A DNA stretch of 64,000 nucleotides, from the NCBI GenBank assembly GCA_026874595.1, contig JAPPUL010000084.1, forward strand, positions 419,001 to 483,000, read 5' to 3'. The stretch comes from Sipunculus nudus. Its lineage: Eukaryota; Annelida; Sipuncula; Golfingiida; Sipunculidae. A program made the translations under genes and the position numbers. Each line of letters begins with the position of its first letter. Position 1 is the first letter of the stretch. Shown here in pieces: positions 46,616-55,782 of the stretch. The notes under the pieces are model-generated. The model was not told the origin of the DNA, did no database searches, and worked only from the letters and a program-made list of their open reading frames with translations.

Positions 46616-47407
46616 ATGAAAAACTTTATACCTAAGTTTTTAGAAATAGTATTAAAAAATATAGAGACGATAGGTCGTGGTGTAAAACTCTTTTTTGAAG
46701 TAATTTATTTAAGTTTAAGGCGTCCCTTTTTTGGTAAAAACTTAATTGATCAGCTTGTTAAGATAGGCTACGATTCAATTCCAGTTGTAATGTTAACAGC
46801 CTTATCAACAGGCATGGTATTTGCACTGCAACTTGGTTTTACCTTAGAAGCCAAATTACAGGGCACATCTCAATATATAGGAGCAGTAGTAGGGCTTTCA
46901 TTTGTAAGAGAGCTTGGCCCAACACTTATGGCCTTAATGATAACAGGACGAGTGGGTTCTGCAATAGCGGCTGAGATTGGAACGATGAAGGTTAGCGAGC
47001 AGATTGATGCACTTATTATATTATCTACAAACCCGGTACAATATCTTGCTGTTCCGCGATTTATTGCATCTATTATAGTATTTCCACTGCTTACAATGCT
47101 TGCAGATATAATTGGTATAATTGGTGGTGGTATCGTAGCCACTAGTATGTTTGACCAGAATTTAAATATTTATATTGAGCAAACGGTTACATATGTTAAG
47201 TTACTTGATATTGCAGGTGGCCTTATGAAAGCTAGTGTGTTTGGAGCTATTATGGCAGTTGTAGGGTGTTTTTATGGTTTTGAGACTTATGGTGGCGCTG
47301 AGGGTGTTGGTAAATCTACTACCAGAGCTGTTGTTATTGCAAGTATTAGTATTATAATTTCTGATTACTTTATGAACGCAATTATTATTAGATTCCTAAG
47401 TATTTAA
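46616..47407 (+). CDS. mlaE: MlaE-type ABC lipid-transport permease
   Basis: A 263-residue inner-membrane protein with the MlaE/YrbE fold. It has VVMLTALSTGMVFALQ, the conserved E-L-G-P-T-L-x-A-L-M-I-T-G-R-V-G-S-A-I-A-A-E-I-G-T-M core, and five or six helices. It works with an MlaF ATPase and an MCE protein in phospholipid transfer between membranes. These partners are not in the window. The 3' end overlaps the convergent DUF115 gene by 12 bases. It starts 11 bp after dnaB, suggesting co-transcription with it. Confidence 0.92.
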   Translation: MKNFIPKFLEIVLKNIETIGRGVKLFFEVIYLSLRRPFFGKNLIDQLVKIGYDSIPVVMLTALSTGMVFALQLGFTLEAKLQGTSQYIGAVVGLSFVRELGPTLMALMITGRVGSAIAAEIGTMKVSEQIDALIILSTNPVQYLAVPRFIASIIVFPLLTMLADIIGIIGGGIVATSMFDQNLNIYIEQTVTYVKLLDIAGGLMKASVFGAIMAVVGCFYGFETYGGAEGVGKSTTRAVVIASISIIISDYFMNAIIIRFLSI

Positions 47408-49024
47408 ACTCTCTTCTAAAAAAATTATTGTCCGTGATGTATAATATATTAGTTCCTCTTTTATAGTATACCATTTAATTACATCCTCTTTCTCTCTTAG
47501 CCTTTTAAATAGCATCCCATTTGTAAAATATATCTCATCTTTTAAGAAACTTAAGTCTATAAAATCATATACTCTCTCCACGCTCTGGCTATCTTGACTT
47601 ACAAGAAAGTTTTGTAGCCTTTTAAACTCATTCAACATTCTTGAAACCCTTTTAGCGTATGCTTTATATAGATTTTCAAAGAATATTAAATCTTCACTAA
47701 TTATATTTACATCCACGAGTTTATATATATCAGAAAAAGAACAGTTTACACTCCCCTTAATATTTAGAGAACTCGCTCCTTTTAGGTTGAATACTTTTAA
47801 ACTATTTTGACTTAATAAAGTTTCAAAAACATCCAAATACGATTTCATCGCAAAGTTGGTCTTTATTGGCTTATCTAATTCATTTGCCACCATACTCGTT
47901 CCAAACCTATTTTGTAAGCGAGCAAGCCCCGTCTCAAGAGGCATTAGCTTATCTGATTTATATCGTAAATACTCTTCTATCCGATTGCCTTTATAATGAT
48001 ATAACGAATCTTTATATGCAAAATCAAACCCTATTAAATATATATCCCCCGTTGTTATACTTTTTGCTATCTCAAAACTCACTAGTGAAACGCTTCCTAG
48101 CATAGGTATCTTGGTTACTATAGAAGGTAATAGCTCCCTTTCTATTGGCAAATCTTGATTTATTAGTATTAATTTATCTTCCCACTTCCTAAATAAATTA
48201 GGCACCACTGACAAAGTCGTTATCAAATATGGGAGATGCTCCCCTTTGTCTAAGCCCTCTAAGTGCACCCTATTTGCTATGCCACCATCAGTCGATATTA
48301 TGAAATCTACTTTTATCCCTTCTTCTCTAAGCCTATGATACACTGAGCCAACCGCTATTACTATCCCCTTTTTAGATATGATTCCAAGTTCTTTAATATT
48401 CTCATCAAGACTTGGTCCGCTTGTTATTAGAAAAACTGGAATATTTACTTTTCTTTTCTTAAAGATTCCACTCTTTCTCAAATATCTTAGATTTTTTAAA
48501 ATATTTTCATGCCATCTCCTACTAAACGATAACGTTGTTATATAACTTTGTAGTTTCGCTTTCTGTATCTGTCCTACTATCTTTTGCGCTCTTTTATAAT
48601 AGCCTTTTGACAAATTATAGCTTCCTACATGGACTAATTGTGCAATCTCTCCTGATTCTACCTCGTTTATCTCATTTAAAAGGCAATATAATAATCTATT
48701 TAAATCCCCTACAAATATTAATAAATTCCCCCTTCTATACTTATCTCCATACATCGATAAAACTTTCTTTACCAACCATTCTCTCTCTTCTATCACTATC
48801 AATTTTAACGATTTATTATTTAAATGCGGATTTATATGATACCCCAACCCAAGGCCATACACTATAAGATACTTCTTCCCTTCTGTAGCTACACTAAAAG
48901 CTTCACGCTTGCCTTCTTTTACAGGGTCATAGCTACTATGGATATACTTCCCATTTATCTTTAGCGTTATGTCCCCTCGTTGGCTTCTTAAAAACTCATA
49001 TGTTGATTCTTCTGGTAGGTCCAA
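47396..49024 (-). CDS. DUF115 family protein (Maf / MptE-like)
   Basis: A 542-residue protein containing the DUF115 domain. VFLITSGPSLDENIKEL, IAVGSVYHRLREEGIKVDFI, STDGGIA and an N-terminal V-Y-G-L-G-L-G-Y-H motif are visible, as in flagellin-associated motility accessory factors and 6-hydroxymethylpterin diphosphokinase-like proteins. In other bacteria such proteins act in glycosylation of flagellin with nonulosonic acids. No flagellar gene lies nearby. The protein is cytoplasmic with no signal. It is the probable first target after mlaE on the opposite strand. Confidence 0.8.
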   Translation of the reverse strand: MDLPEESTYEFLRSQRGDITLKINGKYIHSSYDPVKEGKREAFSVATEGKKYLIVYGLGLGYHINPHLNNKSLKLIVIEEREWLVKKVLSMYGDKYRRGNLLIFVGDLNRLLYCLLNEINEVESGEIAQLVHVGSYNLSKGYYKRAQKIVGQIQKAKLQSYITTLSFSRRWHENILKNLRYLRKSGIFKKRKVNIPVFLITSGPSLDENIKELGIISKKGIVIAVGSVYHRLREEGIKVDFIISTDGGIANRVHLEGLDKGEHLPYLITTLSVVPNLFRKWEDKLILINQDLPIERELLPSIVTKIPMLGSVSLVSFEIAKSITTGDIYLIGFDFAYKDSLYHYKGNRIEEYLRYKSDKLMPLETGLARLQNRFGTSMVANELDKPIKTNFAMKSYLDVFETLLSQNSLKVFNLKGASSLNIKGSVNCSFSDIYKLVDVNIISEDLIFFENLYKAYAKRVSRMLNEFKRLQNFLVSQDSQSVERVYDFIDLSFLKDEIYFTNGMLFKRLREKEDVIKWYTIKEELIYYTSRTIIFLEESLNT

Positions 49025-49072
49025 TTATTGCTCTATAAAACAATTTTAGTATATTATTAAGCAAAATATAAC

Positions 49073-49927
49073 TTAGGCGGTTATTAAACGACTATAAAGC
49101 TCTTCTTTACTAAACCTCAAAACCTTCTCCCTCTCAGATTCAGAAAGACCACAAATAAACTTATTTATATGATTATATACTCTGACATCTGAGGTCTTTA
49201 GATTGTTTTTATAAACACGGCCTTCTCCTCCCCTTTCTTCTCTGTTCTTCGTAACCACACTCTCCAACTCCAATAATATGTCTTCTATATCCAGTATATC
49301 AAGTAATTTCCTACCAAGAATATCTGTTTTATTAGATGATCCCTCATAAGTACTCTCCCCATCCTCCCCTCTTAGTTCATTTAAAAGACCAGCATATTTA
49401 AAATCCGTGAATACCTTCTCATCTACATCCGCAAAATGTCTATCCTTATATCCATTATAGCTATAATAATCAATATTATAATTAGTATCATCTTCCACCT
49501 TAAATCCCCCTAAATTTTGTAGTTTTATATCATAATCTCTTAGATTATAATCTTCCATATCAAAAACAATTTCTTGACCACTCTGTCCTACATCTTTCCC
49601 CAAACCCTCTCCAGATCCCACATCTTTATCCAACTTTTTATCTATATCTTTAAGTCCTACTTCAGATACATTAAGTGCTACACCTAATTTAGGTAGAGTT
49701 ATATTCTTTTTCATATCCTCTTCTTCAAGCACCGTAATCTTCCCTTCTTCTACAAATATTTCGTCAACAAGAGATAATATCATATCTTTTTCTACATCAG
49801 ACTCTATCTCATCAGACCCTATCTCTTTCCCAACTTCTCCTACATCTTCTCCACCACCCGTTAGCTCTTCTTTTCTTTCCACTTTAAAACCCTCTCCTTT
49901 ATAATAAGACCATAATTTTATACCCAT
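49073..49927 (-). CDS. Acidic low-complexity hypothetical protein
   Basis: A 284-residue soluble protein with long Glu/Asp-rich stretches (GGGEDVGEVGKEIGSDEIES, then further acidic residues to about 65). Imperfect GKDVG/DKDVGSG repeats and a C-terminal helical part (HINKFICGLSESEREKVLRF) follow. No conserved family was recognised. Strong negative charge and repeats suggest a disordered N-terminal two-thirds. It is the middle gene of three minus-strand genes between DUF115 and the SLBB gene. The stops and starts are about 50 bp apart. Confidence 0.5.
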   Translation of the reverse strand: MGIKLWSYYKGEGFKVERKEELTGGGEDVGEVGKEIGSDEIESDVEKDMILSLVDEIFVEEGKITVLEEEDMKKNITLPKLGVALNVSEVGLKDIDKKLDKDVGSGEGLGKDVGQSGQEIVFDMEDYNLRDYDIKLQNLGGFKVEDDTNYNIDYYSYNGYKDRHFADVDEKVFTDFKYAGLLNELRGEDGESTYEGSSNKTDILGRKLLDILDIEDILLELESVVTKNREERGGEGRVYKNNLKTSDVRVYNHINKFICGLSESEREKVLRFSKEELYSRLITA

Positions 49928-49976
49928 ATCAATTTATTATAACACGTCTTTTTATATTGACCAATTAAGACTAGTA

Positions 49977-50408
49977 TTATCGGATATATATTGTCTCACC
50001 ATCCCGTAATATACGATCTTTATACCCCTTAAGCTCAACTCCATCTAAATAACTTAATCTTAATAACTCATACAACGATGTTCCCTCATTAAGCTTGTAT
50101 ACCCCAGGCCTCCTCACTGCTCCTCGTATCTCAACTTCTATAAATTTCCCGTCTGATAAAACACCCTCTCCTTTTACAAAATTATAGTATTTTCTCTTCT
50201 TGCTTGAAGACATCCCACGCCTAACATTATCTCCTCCATTATCTCCTCCATCCATCAAAACATCCAAACGCTTCTCTTTTAAAGAGCCAACCTCCACTCC
50301 CATTACAATATCCTTTAGCCCCTCAACATAAGAATACAATTCTATAAAGCTAAGCAAGAAAAACAAAAAAATTATAAATCTAAACTCTTCTTTATTTATT
50401 ACTTGCAT
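49977..50408 (-). CDS. Membrane-anchored SLBB-domain protein
   Basis: A 143-residue protein with an N-terminal transmembrane helix (FIIFLFFLLSFIELY). It ends in a SLBB beta-grasp domain (EVEIRGAVRRPGVYKLNEGT, then LLRLSYLDGV and I-L-R-D-G-E-T-I-Y) like the end of Wza or ComEA-type soluble ligand-binding domains. A 12-bp duplication at 50227-50250 gives GGDNGGDN in the linker. It might bind a glycan or DNA at the periplasmic face, but no partner gene is identifiable. Start chosen at the ATG giving a full helix. Confidence 0.7.
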   Translation of the reverse strand: MQVINKEEFRFIIFLFFLLSFIELYSYVEGLKDIVMGVEVGSLKEKRLDVLMDGGDNGGDNVRRGMSSSKKRKYYNFVKGEGVLSDGKFIEVEIRGAVRRPGVYKLNEGTSLYELLRLSYLDGVELKGYKDRILRDGETIYIR

Positions 50409-50434
50409 ACACGAAATTATGATAGTTAAGTAAG

Positions 50435-50953
50435 TTAACTAAAGACCTTCTCCAGAGGCAATATCAATCTAATAAAACAGACTACTAATATTGTGTAAAT
50501 ACCCGCAACAATATCATCCAACATAATCCCCAATCCTCCCTTAATACCTTCTGATAAGCCTATCGGATAGGGCTTTAATATATCAAATATTCTAAAAAGC
50601 ACAAATATAACCACTATATACCATATAATCTCACTCCCACTAAGACCATTTAACCCATAAAACGCCAAATAACAGCCCACCGTTTCATCTATCACTATCT
50701 TTGGACTGTCTTCTTCATAAAATATGTGCTTACTTGCATAGTCACTAGATATTATTCCTAATATAAAAAGTCCCAACAGTAACACATAATAATAGATTGA
50801 TAACCCTGTCAAAAAATATAACAAAATCCCAACTAAACTTCCCAAAGTTCCAGGTGCATAGGGTATTAATCCAAGATAAAAACTTGTTGCAACGAGTTTT
50901 ATCCCTTCATTTATGTATTTCCTTACCCAATTACTAGTTTTTTGTTTCGCCAT
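50435..50953 (-). CDS. pgpA: Phosphatidylglycerophosphatase A
   Basis: A 172-residue membrane enzyme that removes the phosphate from phosphatidylglycerol phosphate. LIPYAPGTLGSLVGILL and IVIDETVGCYLAF motifs and the FRIFDILKPYPI segment (D-x-x-K-P) identify PgpA. Four helices. Its start lies 31 bases inside the end of pgsA, so the two steps of phosphatidylglycerol synthesis are encoded by coupled genes. Confidence 0.92.
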   Translation of the reverse strand: MAKQKTSNWVRKYINEGIKLVATSFYLGLIPYAPGTLGSLVGILLYFLTGLSIYYYVLLLGLFILGIISSDYASKHIFYEEDSPKIVIDETVGCYLAFYGLNGLSGSEIIWYIVVIFVLFRIFDILKPYPIGLSEGIKGGLGIMLDDIVAGIYTILVVCFIRLILPLEKVFS

Positions 50954-51573
50954 AAATATTTAAGACCTGATCCTACCGTTATTACTGTCGTTACTAGCAT
51001 AAGTACATAAGGTGTGTGACTTACAAATGTTCCAAAGTCCTCAAAGTAAAGTCTTAAAAATGTGTTTAGGGTTATTGCTTTTGGATAGCTTTCTAAGGGA
51101 TAGTAATAGGATTTTAATACTAGAAAAAACAATATCACTATTATTGTCAAAACTTGAAAAGTTGTCTTTGCCTTTGCAAGTAGGGTTGTCTCAAGTTCTT
51201 CACTTTGTGATAACGCTGTTATCCTTAATGCTGTTATTATAAACTCGCGTAATATTACTAATAGTACCATCCAATAAGGTATTATCCCTCCTTCAAGCTG
51301 CAGAAAAGCTATTAAGGCACTCGCTATTAGTACCTTATCTGCTAGTGGATCGAGAAATCTTCCTATTTTTGTTTCTTCTTTGTATATCCTTGCAAGATAG
51401 CCATCAAGTAGATCTGTTAGCGATGCTAATAAAAAGATTATTAGCGACACCATCTTTGATATAAAGTTGCTTAGCCCATATTCATTCGGATAGTCTAACT
51501 GTAGAAAATATAAAAATGGTATTATTAATATTAAGCGGGATATCGTAAATATATTAGCTAAAGTTAATAACAT
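50923..51573 (-). CDS. pgsA: CDP-diacylglycerol-glycerol-3-phosphate phosphatidyltransferase
   Basis: A 216-residue inner-membrane CDP-alcohol phosphatidyltransferase. The signature D-x2-D-G-x2-A-R-x8-G-x3-D-x3-D is complete (DLLDGYLAR, then GRFLDPLADK). About six helices are present. It makes phosphatidylglycerol phosphate, the substrate of the overlapping pgpA gene. Its gene is preceded by a 190-bp AT-rich gap without recognised features (51574-51766). Confidence 0.93.
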   Translation of the reverse strand: MLLTLANIFTISRLILIIPFLYFLQLDYPNEYGLSNFISKMVSLIIFLLASLTDLLDGYLARIYKEETKIGRFLDPLADKVLIASALIAFLQLEGGIIPYWMVLLVILREFIITALRITALSQSEELETTLLAKAKTTFQVLTIIVILFFLVLKSYYYPLESYPKAITLNTFLRLYFEDFGTFVSHTPYVLMLVTTVITVGSGLKYLWRNKKLVIG

Positions 51574-51766
51574 CCTGTATAAAGAATCCTTACGATTATT
51601 AGCAGTCTTGCCATTTCAATTTAATAACAATATTTTCACTTATTAAATTTATTTTTAGTATTCTTACCAATTTTAATAATGTTATTGTCTATATAGAGTG
51701 TAGTAGCAGCTTTTAAATAATAATTTAAATATTCTAAAGATCACAAACGATTTACATCTTAAAAGA

Positions 51767-52060
51767 TTATTTAATCGCCATTATATTCTTTTTATTGTTT
51801 ACCAGTTGATAGGCCATATCTTCCTCACCAGACAAGTTACTCTTACAAAGCTCTACTATCTCATTCCCTTTAAGGCCAAGACAAAGGGCGTATAAGTGTA
51901 CAAAACCATATATATATACCTTTGCTGGAAATACGCTAAAATCATTCTCTTCTATCCGCTCTATATACTTTTGACGTATTTTTGTCATTTTAGATATGTC
52001 TGATATACTATAATGTTTTTTGAGTCTTTCTGTTTTTAGTAAAGTACCACAAAGTTCCAT
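51767..52060 (-). CDS. RodZ-type N-terminal helix-turn-helix protein
   Basis: A 97-residue HTH_25 domain (GTLLKTERLKKHYSISDISK, then KIRQKYIERIEENDF and VYIYGFVHLYALCLGL) like the cytoplasmic part of RodZ that binds MreB. The usual transmembrane helix and periplasmic domain are missing, so it is either a short form or a regulator with a RodZ-like fold. It lies between pgsA and the LolA-like gene, all minus strand. Confidence 0.78.
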   Translation of the reverse strand: MELCGTLLKTERLKKHYSISDISKMTKIRQKYIERIEENDFSVFPAKVYIYGFVHLYALCLGLKGNEIVELCKSNLSGEEDMAYQLVNNKKNIMAIK

Positions 52061-52137
52061 ATATCTTTACTCCATAATTTAATTTACAATCTTCACATAA
52101 ATAAACGTATTACAATATTATTCCGCTATTTATACAT

Positions 52138-52830
52138 CTATTTAAATCGTCCAGTAGTAAACGGATTCTTAATTATTTTAAGACCTTCTTTTAGTCTATA
52201 CAAAAATTCTTCATCTTCTATTGGTTTATTTAAAAAAACTTCAAGCTTAGTCAAAGCATACCTTCCTCCATCACTACTAATACCCACATTCTTCACTATA
52301 AAACCATCTCCTCTAATATAAAAATATAGTTTTGGAAAAGATGTATCCCAATTGATAGCATTAAGTTCTAATATATATACTTTATCATCCAAAGACTTTA
52401 TATATATTGGGTAACTATAATCATCTTTAAAGGCAAATGTATAGGTCTTTCTTAAATAACTTAGGTCTTGGGTTTCAAGACCTATATGTAACTCCTTTGA
52501 ATATAAGTCTTGTTCAACTAGAATCTTATCTCTAATACTTATCCATAAGTTCTTTCCATTAAAGATTATTGTCTTATTAGATTTATCAAATATTAGCTTT
52601 AGATTTTGGGGCTTTTTATATAAAAACCGGCCGCTACGCTTCTTATTATCTTGCTCAAGTATAAATCTACCTTGTGCTGTATTATTAGCCTGTAGGGACT
52701 TCTCAGCAAGCTCTATCACTCTCTTTAAACTAGTACTATGTGCATGCAGTGCAAAAAATATTACCAAATATGCTACTTGTGCTAATGCAACTGTAATTCT
52801 ACCATAAGACAACATATCATTCAAAAACAC
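52138..52830 (-). CDS. lolA: LolA-like periplasmic lipoprotein carrier
   Basis: A 230-residue exported protein with leader (VALAQVAYLVIFFALHAHS) followed by a LolA-type fold. The start is AEKSLQANNTAQGRFILEQD and continues SGRFLYKKPQNLKLIFDK, TIIFNGKNLWI and LEVFL-type strands. LolA shuttles lipoproteins to the outer membrane, in line with the lipoprotein genes elsewhere in the window. The conserved Phe/Arg hydrophobic gate is not identifiable by eye, so LolA-like rather than definite LolA. An inner ATG (52812) may be the true start. Confidence 0.75.
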   Translation of the reverse strand: MFLNDMLSYGRITVALAQVAYLVIFFALHAHSTSLKRVIELAEKSLQANNTAQGRFILEQDNKKRSGRFLYKKPQNLKLIFDKSNKTIIFNGKNLWISIRDKILVEQDLYSKELHIGLETQDLSYLRKTYTFAFKDDYSYPIYIKSLDDKVYILELNAINWDTSFPKLYFYIRGDGFIVKNVGISSDGGRYALTKLEVFLNKPIEDEEFLYRLKEGLKIIKNPFTTGRFK

Positions 52831-52933
52831 CTTACTTTAGCTTTTATATCTTATTTATATAGCTTTCAAGATATTTTTATGCGTCCACAATAATTAATTA
52901 CAGCTACATCTTTTTTATAGTCCTATTAAATTA

Positions 52934-53194
52934 TTAATAGTTTGATACGCAGCCACATCCAGGACCGCATCCGCCTCCTTGACTTGCAGGAGGAGGACTG
53001 CTTGGTGCTTTACTTTCTCTATAGTCTGTTGAATAAAATCCAGACCCCTTGTATATTACTCCCGCTCCCGTCCCAATCAGCTTCTCTACTGGGCTTTTAC
53101 AGCTTGGACACTCTTGTATCGGCTGTGCATTCATAGTTTGAAATTCTTCAAATACATGTCCACACTCTAAACATTTATATTCATATGTTGGCAT
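52934..53194 (-). CDS. FmdB-family zinc-ribbon protein
   Basis: An 86-residue protein with the FmdB/CxxC zinc ribbon: MPTYEYKCLECGHVFE, then CPSCKSPVEKLIG (CxxC pairs at residues 8-11 and 34-37), then G-V-I-Y-K-G-S-G-F-Y. The tail ends in a Gly/Cys-rich GGGCGPGCGCV. The family is widespread and its role is poorly defined, possibly in regulation or metal handling. Confidence 0.9.
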   Translation of the reverse strand: MPTYEYKCLECGHVFEEFQTMNAQPIQECPSCKSPVEKLIGTGAGVIYKGSGFYSTDYRESKAPSSPPPASQGGGCGPGCGCVSNY

Positions 53195-53336
53195 ATATAC
53201 GCCTCCTATCCTTATTTATTGTTTTGTTAGTTGATTCTAATTTTAATATTAAATTATATACACTTTATATTATATTGTCAATCTTTATTAATTTATTACT
53301 AATCCTAATCTTCATTCTCTTTATATATTTTTATAT

Positions 53337-54128
53337 ATGAAACAACGTCTGGATAACCTACTTATTCAAAAAGGCTTTTTTACTTCCAAAAGTATTGCTC
53401 AACAACATATTTTGGCCGGTAATGTCTTAATAAACGATAGAGTCGTTACAAAAGCTGGACTCCTTATTAAAACCGATTCTAATATCCGTATTAAACACAT
53501 TAGTAAATATGTTAGCAGAGGAGGATATAAACTTGAAAAAGCTCTTAAAACTTTCGATATAGACCTTGCTAATTTGAATGTTCTTGACGTTGGCGCTTCC
53601 ACAGGAGGGTTTACCGATTGCCTACTACAGCATAATGCCTCTTTTGTTTATGCTTTGGATGTTGGATTTAATCAACTTGCTTATAAACTCCGTGTTTGCA
53701 ATAAAGTTTGTGTCTTGGATAAAGTTAATATTCGTTATGTAAACAAAAATATGTTTTCTAAAAAGATTCAGCTTGCTACTATAGATCTTTCATTTATTTC
53801 CCTTACTATCGTTTTAAAGCACGTTTTTAATGTCCTTGACCATAATAAAACTATTATCGCTTTGATTAAACCCCAATTTGAAGTTGGGAGAAATATCAAA
53901 AACTTTAAAGGTATTGTTAAGGATTATAACATGCAACTAATGGCTATTGAAAATGTTTTACAAAGTGCTTTTGATACTAACTTATATCTTCATAATATTA
54001 CATTCTCTCCATTCAAAGGCAAAAAAGGTAATATCGAATTCCTTGCTCTATTCAAAGATTACAAAACTTTATTACCAGATTATAGTAGAGTCATAAAAGA
54101 AGCTAACCTTAATCTTAATATAAATTAA
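53337..54128 (+). CDS. tlyA: TlyA-family rRNA 2'-O-methyltransferase
   Basis: A 263-residue protein with an S4 RNA-binding domain at residues 1-60 (MKQRLDNLLIQKGFFTSKSI). An FtsJ-like SAM methyltransferase fold follows (LDVGASTGGFTDCLLQ, then DLSFISLT and LIKPQFEVG with the K-P-Q-F motif). The family methylates 16S/23S rRNA; the haemolysin label in databases is historical. It is alone on the plus strand among minus genes and has T-ending codon use. Confidence 0.92.
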   Translation: MKQRLDNLLIQKGFFTSKSIAQQHILAGNVLINDRVVTKAGLLIKTDSNIRIKHISKYVSRGGYKLEKALKTFDIDLANLNVLDVGASTGGFTDCLLQHNASFVYALDVGFNQLAYKLRVCNKVCVLDKVNIRYVNKNMFSKKIQLATIDLSFISLTIVLKHVFNVLDHNKTIIALIKPQFEVGRNIKNFKGIVKDYNMQLMAIENVLQSAFDTNLYLHNITFSPFKGKKGNIEFLALFKDYKTLLPDYSRVIKEANLNLNIN

Positions 54129-54146
54129 ATCGCATCTCAAGCTAAT

Positions 54147-55739
54147 TTAATCACTCCTATAATGACATCCTCGGCTCTGTGCATTCCTAAGCGCTGCACG
54201 TGCCACTATATTTGCTGAGAGTATCCCATTTCTTAGTTCTAATAAATCCTTTGTTACAAATGTCTCCCGGTAAAACTCCTCTATACAGTTTAATAAATAA
54301 CGCAAATCTGCATAGGCTCTCGATAACCTCTTTTTTGTTCGTATTATTCCTACGTAGTTCCACATCAATGTCTTTATCGATAACCAATCCTGCACTATTA
54401 ATACTCGATCCGCTTTCTCATTTACATCTTGTACCATCTCCCATTCACCTATATTCCTACATTCATCCTTAAGTAGATTAATATCAACCCCCATAATACC
54501 CTCTTTTATGTCCTCTGCACTCCTAATCCCCCATACCAACCCTTCCAACAATGATACACTTGCAAGACGATTTGCGCCATTAACGCCCGTACAGGATACC
54601 TCCCCTACTGCATACAAATTCATTATGTCTGTTCTGCCATACAAATCTACCTTTATGCCTCCACAAAAATAATGTGAGGCCGGTACCACCGGAATTGCCT
54701 CCTCCCTTGGATCTATACCTATACTTACACATTTTTCATATATCGTCGGGAAAGACTTGGCTATGTCTAATCCTTTATCTTTTAAGGGTTTTAAATCTAG
54801 AAATACATAATCTTTTCCTGTTAGGTACATTTGCTCGTATATCGCACGGGATACTATGTCTCTTGATGCAAGGTCTCCCATCTCATGATAGCCTTTCATG
54901 AAATATTCTCCCCGCGCATTGTACAACCTGCCTCCTTCTCCCCTTAACGCCTCCGTTATTAGAAACCTATCTGCATCACGATGGAATAATGTTGTCGGAT
55001 GGAATTGTATGTATTCTGCATTTATTATGCTTGCTCCTGCTCTATAGGCCATTGCAACTCCATCGCCCGTTGCTGATGAAGGGTTTGATGTGTAGAGATA
55101 TATATTACCAAGCCCGCCCGTTGCCAAAACCGTCTTCTTTGCAAAATATACCTTTACCTCATCTTCTAAATCAGATAAAACATAGGCCCCCAGACATTTA
55201 TTCGCCCTGTATACATCATGATGATCTTTTGAATGATGTCCTCGCGTTATTAAATCTATTGCTATATGTCCTGTCTTAAATATTATATTTGGATGATCCC
55301 TTACCCTATCTATCAATGCCTCAATTATTGCCTTCCCTGTATGATCTAATACGTGATGTACCCTCCTTATTGAATGTGCTCCTTCTGATGTATAGTGGGT
55401 CTCCCCAAGCTCGTCTTTCGTAAACGGTATTTGTAACTTATTTACTAAAACCTCCTTTAGCATCCTAGCCCCATCATCCACTATTACATCTATTGCCGCA
55501 TCATAACAAAGCCCTCCTCCTACATCTTTTATATCTTGTTTGAATAAAGCTTTTGTGTCATTAAACCCAAGCCCGGCTATGCCCCCTTGTGCATATAACG
55601 TATTTGATTGCTTCCCTTCTTCCTCCTTATTAAGTAGAACCACGTTCAGTCCTGCATCTGCAAGCTCTAGTGCACAACAGCAGCCTGATATCCCGCTCCC
55701 TATTATCAAGACGTCGTTTATCTCCATATCCTTTTTCAT
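54147..55739 (-). CDS. nadB: L-aspartate oxidase
   Basis: A 530-residue flavoenzyme making iminoaspartate, the first step of de novo NAD synthesis. FAD motif DVLIIGSGISGCCCALELA, then SNTLYAQGGIAG and ATGGLGNIYLYTSNP, with GEVSCTGVNGANRLASVSLL near residue 395, are typical. The ATG at 55739 has AGGGG five bases ahead; the upstream ATG 55763 is less likely. It lies 43 bp after nadC and forms an operon mtaB-nadC-nadB. NadA is not in the window. Confidence 0.95.
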   Translation of the reverse strand: MKKDMEINDVLIIGSGISGCCCALELADAGLNVVLLNKEEEGKQSNTLYAQGGIAGLGFNDTKALFKQDIKDVGGGLCYDAAIDVIVDDGARMLKEVLVNKLQIPFTKDELGETHYTSEGAHSIRRVHHVLDHTGKAIIEALIDRVRDHPNIIFKTGHIAIDLITRGHHSKDHHDVYRANKCLGAYVLSDLEDEVKVYFAKKTVLATGGLGNIYLYTSNPSSATGDGVAMAYRAGASIINAEYIQFHPTTLFHRDADRFLITEALRGEGGRLYNARGEYFMKGYHEMGDLASRDIVSRAIYEQMYLTGKDYVFLDLKPLKDKGLDIAKSFPTIYEKCVSIGIDPREEAIPVVPASHYFCGGIKVDLYGRTDIMNLYAVGEVSCTGVNGANRLASVSLLEGLVWGIRSAEDIKEGIMGVDINLLKDECRNIGEWEMVQDVNEKADRVLIVQDWLSIKTLMWNYVGIIRTKKRLSRAYADLRYLLNCIEEFYRETFVTKDLLELRNGILSANIVARAALRNAQSRGCHYRSD

Positions 55740-55782
55740 TATACCCCTTAGGTGCTCCCTCATTATTATTATTATTACTTTT

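Noticed and set aside
53337-54128. Haemolysin/toxin label for the TlyA gene
   Set aside because: S4 plus FtsJ-like methyltransferase motifs show an rRNA methyltransferase. The haemolysin name is historical.
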